A stretch of DNA of 64,000 nt from positions 38,180 to 102,179 of the forward strand of contig DIWV01000002.1 in NCBI GenBank assembly GCA_002435865.1, given 5' to 3'. Of this stretch, positions 23,557 through 31,265 are shown in pieces. The position numbers were made by a program, and so were the translations under genes. How positions within the stretch are numbered: the first letter of the stretch is position 1; each line of letters opens with the position of its first letter. Source of the DNA: Cloacimonetes bacterium UBA6097. Lineage in GTDB: Bacteria; Cloacimonadota; Cloacimonadia; Cloacimonadales; Cloacimonadaceae. Under the pieces are notes generated by a model. It worked only from the letters and a program-made list of their open reading frames with translations, was not told the origin of the DNA and made no database searches.

Positions 23557-23564
23557 TCAATCTC

Positions 23565-24800
23565 TTAATTGGCTGCTTTCTTTTTGTCCGACTCTTTGAA
23601 AGTTAAAATAGGTTCTTTTAAACTTTTAACAACATCCTGTGAAATAGTGCATGTATCAATTTCAGGTCTGTCCGGTAAATCATACATAATGCTAAGCATG
23701 ATTTTTTCCATTATTGCTCTTAAACCGCGGGCACCTGTTTTTTGGCTGATGGCAATTTTAGCTATCTCTTTTAGTGCTTCTTCTCTAAAAGTAAGTTTCA
23801 CACCATCCATATCGAAGTATTTCTGATATTGTTTGCAGATAGCATTCTTTGGTTTGGTCAGGATTTCTATCAAAGCTGCTTCACTTAACTCGTGCAAAGC
23901 GCAGATTATGGGCATTCTGCCTATCAATTCCGGAATCAATCCATACTTAAGTAAATCAGATGAATTTGTATTATCAAAGATACTAATATCAGAAAGTTTT
24001 TCACCCAATTTTACGTCAAAGCCGATTGATTTCTTTGCCATCCGTTCCATGATTATCTTTTCCAAACCGAAAAAAGCACCGCCTGCAATAAACAATATGT
24101 TGGTAGTGTCCATTTCAATGAAATCCTGCTGAGGATGCTTGCGGCCGCCTTTGGGAGGAACATTGACCTTTGTTCCTTCCAATATTTTAAGCAATGCCTG
24201 TTGTACTCCCTCGCCAGAAACGTCTCTGGTAATTGAAGGAGTTTCAGATTTGCGGGATATTTTGTCCAGTTCGTCTATATATACAATCCCTTTTTCAGCT
24301 TTGGCTACGTCATAATCAGCATTCTGAAGCAACCTGACAAGTATGTTTTCCACATCTTCACCCACATAACCGGCTTCTGTTAAAGTAGTGGCATCAGATA
24401 TTGCAAAAGGAACTTTCAGGTATCGTGCCAGTGTCTGGGCAATCAGTGTTTTGCCGGAGCCTGTGGGACCAATCATCATAATGTTGCTCTTTTCCAGTTC
24501 AATTTCATCATCCTGTTTTTGCATAAAGATACGTTTGTAATGATTGTAAACTGCTACAGAGATTACCTGTTTGGCATTTTCCTGTCCGATTACATACTGG
24601 TCCAGGTACTCTTTAATCTGGCTGGGTCTGGCAAGTTCAAATTCTGCTTCTGCTTCACCTGGTTTATCCTGGTCAACGATAGTGTGACACATAGACACAC
24701 ATTCATCGCAAATATTGCCGGCAATGCCCCTGATCAGAGTTTTAACTTCAGCTTCAGGACGACCGCAAAAGGAGCAACTTAAAACTTTATATTTTTCCAT
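23565..24800 (-). CDS. clpX: ATP-dependent Clp protease ATPase subunit ClpX
   Basis: 411 residues. The N-terminal zinc-binding domain (CSFCGRPEAEV ... CDECV) is complete. The AAA+ core has Walker A (MIGPTGSGKTLIA), Walker B (GIVYIDELDKI), the pore-loop GYVGED and sensor motifs (TGARGLRAIMEKI). It unfolds substrates and feeds them to ClpP, whose gene lies 15 bases upstream in the same operon, the common tig-clpP-clpX order. Confidence 0.98.
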   Translation of the reverse strand: MEKYKVLSCSFCGRPEAEVKTLIRGIAGNICDECVSMCHTIVDQDKPGEAEAEFELARPSQIKEYLDQYVIGQENAKQVISVAVYNHYKRIFMQKQDDEIELEKSNIMMIGPTGSGKTLIAQTLARYLKVPFAISDATTLTEAGYVGEDVENILVRLLQNADYDVAKAEKGIVYIDELDKISRKSETPSITRDVSGEGVQQALLKILEGTKVNVPPKGGRKHPQQDFIEMDTTNILFIAGGAFFGLEKIIMERMAKKSIGFDVKLGEKLSDISIFDNTNSSDLLKYGLIPELIGRMPIICALHELSEAALIEILTKPKNAICKQYQKYFDMDGVKLTFREEALKEIAKIAISQKTGARGLRAIMEKIMLSIMYDLPDRPEIDTCTISQDVVKSLKEPILTFKESDKKKAAN

Positions 24801-24815
24801 ACAGACCTCATTGGT

Positions 24816-25400
24816 TTATTTACGGTGAGTAAGAACTTCGTCAATGATACCATACTTTTGTGCTTCCAGTGAACTCATAAAATAATTACGGTCACTGTCT
24901 TCTTTGAGCTTTTTAAGTGATTGCCCTGTATGCGTATGCAGAATATCATTTAACCTGTCTTTTAAATAAAGGATTTCTTTTGCCTGGATTTCTATATCAG
25001 ACGCCTGACCCTGTGCTCCTCCTGCCGGCTGATGTATCATTATCCTGCTATATGGCAGGGCTATGCGCTTGCCTTTTGTTCCGGCAGCCAATAAAACTGC
25101 ACCCATACTGGCAGCCTGACCTATGCAGATGGTGCTGATATTGGGCTTGATATATTGCATTGTATCGTAGATTGCCAGACCCGAAGAGATAATTCCACCG
25201 GGACTGTTGATATACATAAAGATATCTTTTTCCTGGTCTTCACCTTCCAGATGTATCAATTGCGCAACCACTGTGTTTGCAAGGTTATCCTCAATCGGAC
25301 CACCTATAAAGATAATTCTGTCTTTGAGCAAACGTGAATAGATATCATAAGCTCTTTCTGTGCGTCCGGTTTGTTCTATAACAATCGGAATATAATTCAT
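24816..25400 (-). CDS. clpP: ATP-dependent Clp protease proteolytic subunit ClpP
   Basis: I start at the ATG at 25400 (MNYIPIVIEQTGR), which has GGAGG 5 bases upstream. A longer reading to 25469 would overlap the tig coding end and add a basic tail foreign to the family. The product is 194 residues. The catalytic Ser is in QAASMGAVLLAAG, the His in IMIHQPAGG, and the Asp lies further on. The protein forms the tetradecameric peptidase chamber with ClpX. Confidence 0.96.
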   Translation of the reverse strand: MNYIPIVIEQTGRTERAYDIYSRLLKDRIIFIGGPIEDNLANTVVAQLIHLEGEDQEKDIFMYINSPGGIISSGLAIYDTMQYIKPNISTICIGQAASMGAVLLAAGTKGKRIALPYSRIMIHQPAGGAQGQASDIEIQAKEILYLKDRLNDILHTHTGQSLKKLKEDSDRNYFMSSLEAQKYGIIDEVLTHRK

Positions 25401-25413
25401 GAAATCCTCCGTG

Positions 25414-26742
25414 CTATTCAGTCTTTTCTTTGGACTTTTTGGTCGTTTTCTTTTTAGATTTATCCTCAATTACTGTTTCATCATTAACTACAGGCTCATC
25501 TTCAGCAATATGAAACTCGCAGGTTTCTGCAATTTTGTTTAGAATCATAAAGTTGCCTATGGTCTCTTTGAAGTTTTCATCTTCAATAGTCTGTTTATGT
25601 TTTTCTTTCCACTCTTCAACACTTTGGTCACTTAGCTTGGCTTCATGCTCAATATATTTTGCTATGTCTTCTTCATTTGGTTCCAAAACGTATTGTTTAC
25701 GCAAGGCTTTCATCAGGTACATATTGATGAAATCCTGTGTAATCTGATAACGAATCTGGAATTCATAATACTTGCGCCATTGTGCGTCAGTTATGTTATA
25801 TTGGTCAAGTTCTTTTTCAGCCAGATACTGGATTGTCTTTTCCGGAAGGTCAAAACGATTGTCGATATAGAGCTTGGTAATGAGGGCATTCATCTTGATG
25901 TTATGGTTCTTGAGGACATTCTTTTCTGCCAGTTCTGCAGTGATTTTATCCTTCATATCTTTTACATTGTCAAATTCCAGGTCTTTGGCAAAATCATCGT
26001 CAATCACAGGTAACTGAGTCCTGCGTATGGCATTGACCATAAAGCTTACTTCCACATCACCATCATGATGTTTGTGCTCTGCATCCTTAAAGATATGATG
26101 AAAAAGTGCATGAGGTAAACTTACAGTGAATGTATCCCCCACTTTTTTACCTGCTGCAGCTTCGGTTAACTGAGGTTCGTGCTGAGCATTGATATGAGTT
26201 GTATAATTCTGTGTGTAGGGCTTCTCATCAAGTGTGCATTTGGCTTCAAACTCAACTTCATCACCTTCTGCAATGTCACTTTCCACATCAATAACTGTTG
26301 AGTTTTCCTTGCGGAGTTCTTCTATGTAATGCTCCACTTCGTCCTTAAGCTCCAGAGGTTTATAGGGAACTTTGATACCTTCCACCTGGGTAAAATTAAC
26401 TTCCGGTTCAGTTTCAATTTCAACTTTAATCGTCATTTCCTTGCCGGGTTCCCAGTTTATGACTTTAATTTCGGGATAAAGCAGGAAGTTGATATCATGT
26501 TCTTTTGTAGCTTCATTAAAAACTTCGTCCACAAAATCTTTCATAAAGTAATCTCTAATTTTATCTCCATAACTTCTTTCCACAAAACTAATCGGTGCTT
26601 TGCCTTTCCTGAATCCGGGGATGGAAACTTCGGCTGCGGATTTGTTCAGGTATTTACGGTAACTCGCCTGGGCTCTTTCTGCTTCAACAGTAAGCAGTAT
26701 TTCCTTTCTTGCTGCATTGATAGCTTTAAAATCGACTTGCAC
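25414..26742 (-). CDS. tig: Trigger factor
   Basis: 442 residues. The N-terminal ribosome-binding domain contains the signature region VSIPGFRKGKAPISFVERSYG. A PPIase-like middle domain (AEGDEVEFEAKCTLDEKPY) and the helical C-terminal chaperone arms follow. The last 30 residues are a Lys/Glu/Thr-rich tail. It binds nascent chains at the ribosome exit. It precedes clpP by 13 bases and follows tRNA-Leu by 36 bases, so one transcript from upstream of the tRNA may carry all of them. Confidence 0.95.
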   Translation of the reverse strand: MQVDFKAINAARKEILLTVEAERAQASYRKYLNKSAAEVSIPGFRKGKAPISFVERSYGDKIRDYFMKDFVDEVFNEATKEHDINFLLYPEIKVINWEPGKEMTIKVEIETEPEVNFTQVEGIKVPYKPLELKDEVEHYIEELRKENSTVIDVESDIAEGDEVEFEAKCTLDEKPYTQNYTTHINAQHEPQLTEAAAGKKVGDTFTVSLPHALFHHIFKDAEHKHHDGDVEVSFMVNAIRRTQLPVIDDDFAKDLEFDNVKDMKDKITAELAEKNVLKNHNIKMNALITKLYIDNRFDLPEKTIQYLAEKELDQYNITDAQWRKYYEFQIRYQITQDFINMYLMKALRKQYVLEPNEEDIAKYIEHEAKLSDQSVEEWKEKHKQTIEDENFKETIGNFMILNKIAETCEFHIAEDEPVVNDETVIEDKSKKKTTKKSKEKTE

Positions 26743-26778
26743 TATATTCTCCTCTATCTACTTTTAGGATATTATTTT

Positions 26779-26864
26779 TGGTGCGAAAGAGGGGACTTGA
26801 ACCCCTACAGGCTTGCGCCTACTGGATCCTAAGTCCAGCGCGTCTGCCATTCCGCCACTTTCGC
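26779..26864 (-). tRNA. tRNA-Leu (anticodon TAG)
   Basis: The minus strand folds as a class II tRNA. The acceptor stem is GCGAAAG/CTTTCGC. The anticodon stem CTGGA/TCCAG holds the loop CTTAGGA, giving anticodon TAG. A variable arm (GTAGGCGCAAGCCTGT region) and the T-arm GGGGTTCAAGTCCCC follow, and CCA is encoded at the 3' end. It decodes CUA/CUN leucine codons. It lies immediately upstream of tig on the same strand. Confidence 0.96.
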
Positions 26865-26869
26865 ATGTT

Positions 26870-26902
26870 AGGTCATAATTTAAAAGGGGCATAGCTTGTC
26901 AA
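26870..26902 (-). promoter_or_regulatory. Promoter upstream of tRNA-Leu and tig
   Basis: On the minus strand a perfect TTGACA (26902-26897) is followed after about 15-17 bases by an AT-rich -10 region (TAAATT/ATTATG). The tRNA 5' end is 6-10 bases further. Placement fits a tRNA promoter, and no other promoter is visible before tig. Confidence 0.6.
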
Positions 26903-26992
26903 GAATGGAAATCTGTCAGATTTGTTATAATTATAAGTTTGGATTTATCGGTAAATGATTGTTTGATTAAATGAATTCTGACTATTGATGAC

Positions 26993-27967
26993 TTACAATA
27001 CAGATATTATTTTTGTAAGAGCATACTTTTTGTTATTATAAATAAAATGTGTTTTAAGGATGTATATTCCTGAGTTAATTACTGATTTATCGATAGGTAT
27101 TTGAGCACTGTATGTATTATCCTTGATAAAATTGTTTGTCTTGATTCTTTGTCCTTTAATATTATACAATTCAACTAATCCGATTTGTGCCCTGTTTTGA
27201 ACTTTTATTGATATACTCATGTGGCAAGGATTTGGATACACTGACAGAAGCCTGTCAGGTGCATTAACTTCCTCATCATTTACATTTGTTGATGAATATG
27301 AGATAATAAGATGCACTTTATTACTGGTTCCATAAGAACTTGTGAACATTAACCCATCTATCATTTGGTCGTAATCAGTCATTATGGGAAATTTAATCAT
27401 GAGTTGGCAATAGGGTCTGTTGGATTGCATATCACTAATATATGCATTCGATATATTTATGTGTTTCCACTCTGTCGTTTCAGTAGTGCTAAGTGCCCCA
27501 ATTGTATCATATATAGCAGGATTGAAATCATCAGGTTCAAAACTTAATCCAAAATCAACATGGTATAAATTGCAGGGATAATATTGATTATCAAACCAAA
27601 TAGGAACTCCCCACAGATCGTTTCCCATACTTGACCACTGATATGCGAAGAAGCTTACACTATCAATTACATAATTTTCTGGTATTGGTTGTATTGGAAA
27701 TGACAAATAAGTTCTTATGCAGATATCATTGAAATCACCATAAGGGTCAAAGCTGTCTCCTGCTCCAAAAGCTCCTGTCCCAGGTAGCAAAACACCACCA
27801 TAATAAGTTCCGTTCTGGACATGGTAGCCAATACATCCTTGCAACGAGTTTTCTGTCCAGATAGTGTCAATAATTGTTGGACGTTCTGCGTTAAGTGGAA
27901 TAGCAATAATCAGAGTATAAAACAGAATCATCCATACATTTGAATTGAGAAGTTTAGATAACCTCAT
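26993..27967 (-). CDS. Secreted protein with T9SS-type A sorting tail
   Basis: 324 residues. An N-terminal signal peptide (MILFYTLIIAIPLNA) is followed by a roughly 210-residue beta-rich domain of unknown family, rich in Tyr, Asn and Gly. The last 80 residues are a typical Por-secretion tail (YPNPC, ELYNIKGQRIKT, INSGIYILKT). It is probably exported and attached to the surface. It is transcribed alone. The gene-free repeat island starts just upstream. The tail is more divergent from the other two tail proteins in the window than they are from each other. Confidence 0.8.
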   Translation of the reverse strand: MRLSKLLNSNVWMILFYTLIIAIPLNAERPTIIDTIWTENSLQGCIGYHVQNGTYYGGVLLPGTGAFGAGDSFDPYGDFNDICIRTYLSFPIQPIPENYVIDSVSFFAYQWSSMGNDLWGVPIWFDNQYYPCNLYHVDFGLSFEPDDFNPAIYDTIGALSTTETTEWKHINISNAYISDMQSNRPYCQLMIKFPIMTDYDQMIDGLMFTSSYGTSNKVHLIISYSSTNVNDEEVNAPDRLLSVYPNPCHMSISIKVQNRAQIGLVELYNIKGQRIKTNNFIKDNTYSAQIPIDKSVINSGIYILKTHFIYNNKKYALTKIISVL

Positions 27968-28109
27968 TCAATACCCCATATGTTTTCTCTTCTAAATCAA
28001 TGTCACATTTAATTATTTTTATTTAATAAATTCTCAAGACTCTGTCAAGTTTATTTTATACTAAGACCATTTTACCAACAATTTATAACTTTTTTATCAT
28101 AGCTAAAAG

Positions 28110-28124
28110 GCAAAACGGACTTCG
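28110..28124 (+). repeat. Half copy of the GGACTTCG hairpin family
   Basis: GCAAAACGGACTTCG matches, at 14 of 15 bases, one arm of the hairpin at 28535-28628 (its reverse complement, 28551-28565). The matching partner arm is missing upstream, so this is a truncated unit. Confidence 0.7.
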
Positions 28125-28143
28125 GAAATTATACTTCCGGTTT

Positions 28144-28211
28144 GCGGGAGTACATAATTCCAGCGATGATGAAGATGAATTACCGTTCTAATGGGAATTA
28201 TGGACTTCGCC
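28144..28211 (+). repeat. Hairpin family copy A
   Basis: Arms at 28144-28161 (GCGGGAGTACATAATTCC) and 28194-28210 (GGAATTATGGACTTCGC) pair over about 16 bp with a one-base bulge and a 32-base loop. Outer bases are shared with copies B and C; the inner core (ATAATTCC) is its own. Confidence 0.85.
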
Positions 28212-28425
28212 AATGTACACACTAACAAAGATTTAGATACTGCGTTATGTCCGAAGGTTAATAGAATTCTCAAATTATTTATCCTGTATTACTAATACCG
28301 GACTCCAACAGACTAACAATCTGTGTTACACATTCTGATTCAGGTTTTCCCTGAATGTTGAATTGGCAATAAGGATTCCCGGGAGCTTTGATACAACAAT
28401 AGTCCGTTAGGATGGTACTATTTAG

Positions 28426-28445
28426 CCCAGCAATTCATTGCTGGG
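28426..28445. repeat. REP-like palindrome, first copy
   Basis: A 9-bp perfect stem (CCCAGCAAT / ATTGCTGGG) surrounds TC, inside TAGCCC...GGGTA. The same layout with a different stem sequence is at 52034-52053, and both are preceded by an ATCCCGTTGGGAT-like palindrome (degenerate here at about 28402-28414). Confidence 0.8.
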
Positions 28446-28534
28446 TACAAGTGGCACGATGTATTGAGTCCGGCAGGACGACACTATGAAAGTGCTTATG
28501 AAAACCTTCGAAAGATAACTGCATAACAGAAAGT

Positions 28535-28628
28535 ATAACATGCTTATGCCCGAAGTCCATTTTGCTCATTGATTCAGATAAGCAGCATAAGTTTACGTTG
28601 GCAAAATGAACTCCCGAAAGCATATTAT
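28535..28628 (-). repeat. Hairpin family copy C (inverted orientation)
   Basis: Long imperfect arms 28535-28565 and 28601-28628 enclose a 35-base loop. The inner pairing is CATTTTGC/GCAAAATG, the middle is the shared CGAAGTC...ACTCCCG, and the outer is ATGCTT/AAGCAT extended by ATAA/TTAT. It reads in the opposite direction to copies A and B. Confidence 0.82.
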
Positions 28629-28638
28629 CTCCAAGCTT

Positions 28639-28706
28639 GCAGGAGTTCAAAATTCCAGTGCAAGTGAGAATGAACTATCTTTCTAAAGGGAATTTTGGAC
28701 TTCGCC
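28639..28706 (+). repeat. Hairpin family copy B
   Basis: Arms at 28639-28656 (GCAGGAGTTCAAAATTCC) and 28689-28706 (GGAATTTTGGACTTCGCC) pair over about 16 bp around a 32-base loop. The loop also resembles that of copy A (GATGAA/AATGAA, then TTCTAA). Confidence 0.85.
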
Positions 28707-28847
28707 AGAAGTTGGTAAATCATTTGCTGAATAATAGATTGCAGTATTTAATCCTCAAAGAATACCTCTAAGAATACCCATAACATCCCTCTTATGAATC
28801 TCTTGTATTCCTTATTAACATTAATATACTTATAGTATATTTACAGC

Positions 28848-28932
28848 ATATCTTCAGTATATCATCTGTATATTAGTATACAGAAAGTATACAGATGATA
28901 TACAGATGATATACTGAAGATATACAGATGAT
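28848..28932. repeat. 11-nt phased TATACAG array with 25-bp inverted repeat
   Basis: Perfect 25-bp inverted arms lie at 28848-28872 and 28899-28923. The right side reads as consecutive 11-mers of the form TATACAGATGA (with variants TATACAGAAAG and TATACTGAAGA); the left side holds the inverted 11-mers. A TTTACAGCATATCT sequence at its left end also begins the array at 13.5 kb. Confidence 0.9.
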
Positions 28933-29024
28933 CTTAAGAAAGATGAAAGATACATTTCAGGGAGAACTTGTTTCTCAGGATAAATATCAATAGTTGCAGT
29001 GATGCACAATTGAAAAGAGAATAC

Positions 29025-29060
29025 AATAAAAAACAGGGATTCACGAGTGAATCCCTGTTA
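29025..29060 (-). terminator. Terminator of the OmpA-like gene
   Basis: On the minus strand, AACAGGGATTCAC pairs with GTGAATCCCTGTT around a 2-3 base loop and is followed by TTTTTAT. The hairpin lies about 20 bases past the stop at 29080. Confidence 0.9.
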
Positions 29061-29079
29061 AGTAGTTTATTGAATTACA

Positions 29080-30420
29080 TTAATCTGTGCGTTTGAATTC
29101 TATCCTGCGGTTCTTGGCTTTTCCTGCAGGTGTTGTGTTGGGAGCGATAGGCATTCTTTCCCCGAACCAGGATGTTGTAAGACGTTCTGCAGCGATACCA
29201 TGATCTATCAAATATTTTCTTACGGAATTTGCTCTTCTCTGTGACAAGCCCATGTTATAAGCATCACTGGCATCACTATCGGTGTGACCCTGGATTTCAA
29301 GGGTAACTTCCGGAAAATCATTAAGTGCAGTCACAACTTCATCAAGGATAAGAACCGCACCGGATGTGAGTTCTGCACTGTCAGTCTTGAACTGCACCCC
29401 TTCTATCACAAGATTAAACTCTCTGGTAAATTCAATCTTAGGTTTAGGTGCCTGTACTACCATTACAGTGCGGGTTATACCGCTACCGGAGACAGAAATC
29501 TGCCCGGAACGTTGTGTTATTTCCGGATTAGCCTGGTAAATTACATCGAGCTTATCGTTATTTGTTCCTACCATTGGTGCAACCGTAAACCAATCTACAT
29601 TTTCAGAAACAATCCAGTTAATATTAGAAGTAACGTTGAAAACAGTAGCACCGTTTTGATAAGGGACATTCTGAACCGGAGGAGTAACTATTAATGCAGG
29701 TTCAAACTCGATTTCAGGTTCAGGTTCCGGTAGTATGATAACAGGTGGGGCTACCGGTTTGGATGAACCGATAGTCAATCCGATATATCCCGTCCAGAAC
29801 TTATCTTTATCGTCGTTTGCCTTAACACCATCCATATAATCCGTGTTAATAACATGATAATCAATTCCAATATCACCTGTCACACCCATCTTTGAAAACA
29901 AGGTAAAACCAGCGCCTAAAACAGGTGCGCAGCCTGCATGTCTTTTATAATCACCGGGAAGCTTGGTGTGGTAGCTTGAACGTCTGGTAGGGTCAAAGGT
30001 AATAGCTCCAACACCGGCATTTACATAAGGAGCAATCCTACTGATAAAGTAACCGGGCATTCTAACATTTATCCAATCCCAATCAGGTCTGAATCGGGCT
30101 TTTATATCAAGACCGGCAATGTATGACCTGAAGTTCCTTGTAGATATATCATCATCAACCCAGTTAGTTTCGTCAATGGGTCCGCTGTGAAGCTGGCTGA
30201 AATAAACATAAGGTCCGATACTTACAATGTCTTTATACCAAAATTCGTAAGAACCTCCAAACATAAACAGAGACTTGCCCGGAGATTCGATATCACATTG
30301 AGGATCACAACGACCAATCATGACAGTGGCTGATCTATTCCAGTCGGATGCTGCATAACATACTGATATCATCACAAACATAAGTAATAAGATAATTATT
30401 GGCTTCTGATAGTATTTCAT
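29080..30420 (-). CDS. OmpA-family outer-membrane protein with a BACON domain
   Basis: 446 residues from the ATG at 30420, which has GGAGG 9 bases upstream. An ATG at 30441 lacks a site and adds residues before the signal peptide. In order: a signal peptide (IIILLLMFVMISVCYA), an eight-strand-like barrel to about residue 235, a Pro/Glu linker (VILPEPEPEIEFEP), and a BACON-type beta domain (FNVTSNINWIVSENVDWFTV ... SGQISVSGSG). The peptidoglycan-binding OmpA domain ends the protein (LEIQGHTDSD, LSQRRANSVRKYL, NRRIEFKR). It probably ties the outer membrane to the wall. BACON domains usually occur in Bacteroidota exported enzymes, so this fusion is less common. Confidence 0.9.
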   Translation of the reverse strand: MKYYQKPIIILLLMFVMISVCYAASDWNRSATVMIGRCDPQCDIESPGKSLFMFGGSYEFWYKDIVSIGPYVYFSQLHSGPIDETNWVDDDISTRNFRSYIAGLDIKARFRPDWDWINVRMPGYFISRIAPYVNAGVGAITFDPTRRSSYHTKLPGDYKRHAGCAPVLGAGFTLFSKMGVTGDIGIDYHVINTDYMDGVKANDDKDKFWTGYIGLTIGSSKPVAPPVIILPEPEPEIEFEPALIVTPPVQNVPYQNGATVFNVTSNINWIVSENVDWFTVAPMVGTNNDKLDVIYQANPEITQRSGQISVSGSGITRTVMVVQAPKPKIEFTREFNLVIEGVQFKTDSAELTSGAVLILDEVVTALNDFPEVTLEIQGHTDSDASDAYNMGLSQRRANSVRKYLIDHGIAAERLTTSWFGERMPIAPNTTPAGKAKNRRIEFKRTD

Positions 30421-30506
30421 ACCGAAGAACCTCCAAATCATTTTGCTATATTAAGACTAGTTTAAAATCATTATATTTGTCAAGGAAAAAAACTGCTCCC
30501 TTTCTC

Positions 30507-30535
30507 TTGACATAGGATGTATATCAGATTAATTT
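30507..30535 (+). promoter_or_regulatory. Probable promoter of the zinc peptidase gene
   Basis: TTGACA at 30507-30512 and TAATTT at 30530-30535 are separated by 17 bases, 38 bases before the ATG at 30573. Confidence 0.5.
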
Positions 30536-30572
30536 GAAAACATAGTTTTATCGTTACTAAGGAGGAAATAAT

Positions 30573-31256
30573 ATGTTTTTCTTTGGAGGTTCAACAATAC
30601 TGTTGCTGATACCTGTTCTGATCCTGGCGATTTATGCACAATCAAAGGTTACAGGCAATTACAAAAAATATATGCAGGTTAAAAGCTCTGTAAATATGTC
30701 AGGTAATGAAGTTGCGCGTGTTATTCTGGACCGCAACGGACTGCAGGATGTAAATGTGGTTCCCGTTGAAGGAGTATTAACAGACCATTACGACCCCCGC
30801 ATCAGGGAAGTACATTTATCCAAAGATGTTTTTTATGGCAGTTCAGTATCGTCTGTTACAATCGCTGCTCATGAATGCGGTCATGCCTTGCAGCATGCAA
30901 TGGGTTATTCACCCTTGATGGTAAGGGCAAGCATTTTGCCTGTTGCAAACCTGGGTTCCTGGCTGGCTTTTCCATTGTTTTTTGCAGGTCTTCTTTTTTC
31001 CCTGCCCGGATTAATGGACATAGGAATAGTATTGTTTAGCGCAGCCCTTATCTTCCATCTTGTTACTCTGCCTGTTGAATATAATGCTTCACAAAGGGCT
31101 TTCGAACAACTGGGAGACAGGATAATAATATATCAGGATGAGATGGCAGGTGCCAGGAAAGTACTTAATGCCGCAGCTCTGACCTACGTTGCCGCCACAC
31201 TTATGGCTTTAGTAAATCTTATCAGGTTAATCCTTATCCGCAATAGCAGAAATTAA
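30573..31256 (+). CDS. YugP-type membrane zinc metallopeptidase
   Basis: 227 residues with a strong AAGGAGG site. An N-terminal membrane helix is followed by the zinc motif HECGHALQHA (HExxH variant HECGH) near residue 106. Two further hydrophobic hairpins follow (ANLGSWLAFPLFFAGLLFSL and GIVLFSAALIFHLVTLPVEY). The family-typical EYNASQRAF block contributes a Glu ligand. Members are membrane-bound neutral proteases of unknown substrate. The next gene starts 9 bases later and may be co-transcribed. Confidence 0.92.
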   Translation: MFFFGGSTILLLIPVLILAIYAQSKVTGNYKKYMQVKSSVNMSGNEVARVILDRNGLQDVNVVPVEGVLTDHYDPRIREVHLSKDVFYGSSVSSVTIAAHECGHALQHAMGYSPLMVRASILPVANLGSWLAFPLFFAGLLFSLPGLMDIGIVLFSAALIFHLVTLPVEYNASQRAFEQLGDRIIIYQDEMAGARKVLNAAALTYVAATLMALVNLIRLILIRNSRN

Positions 31257-31265
31257 ATCCGGCAG

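Larger units (their letters stand above)
27968..29079. other. 1.1-kb gene-free island of hairpin repeats
   Basis: No credible coding sequence is present on either strand. It holds three long hairpins of one family (28144-28211, 28535-28628, 28639-28706), a half copy (28110-28124), a REP-like palindrome (28426-28445), an 11-nt phased array with a 25-bp perfect inverted repeat (28848-28932) and a terminator (29025-29060). Confidence 0.75.

Noticed and set aside
25401..25469. Longer ClpP start
   Set aside because: The added residues come from the tig coding end; the GGAGG site and family length point to 25400.
28223..28628. Possible integron attC sites (TAAC...GTTATG-like motifs)
   Set aside because: The R'/R'' boxes do not fit RYYYAAC and GTTRRRY, no cassette genes are present and no integrase is in the window.
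28435..28650. Open frame on the minus strand inside the repeat island
   Set aside because: It is made of hairpin and REP sequence, lacks a ribosome site and matches no protein pattern.
28848..28932. CRISPR array
   Set aside because: Units are 11 nt with no spacers, and no cas genes are nearby.
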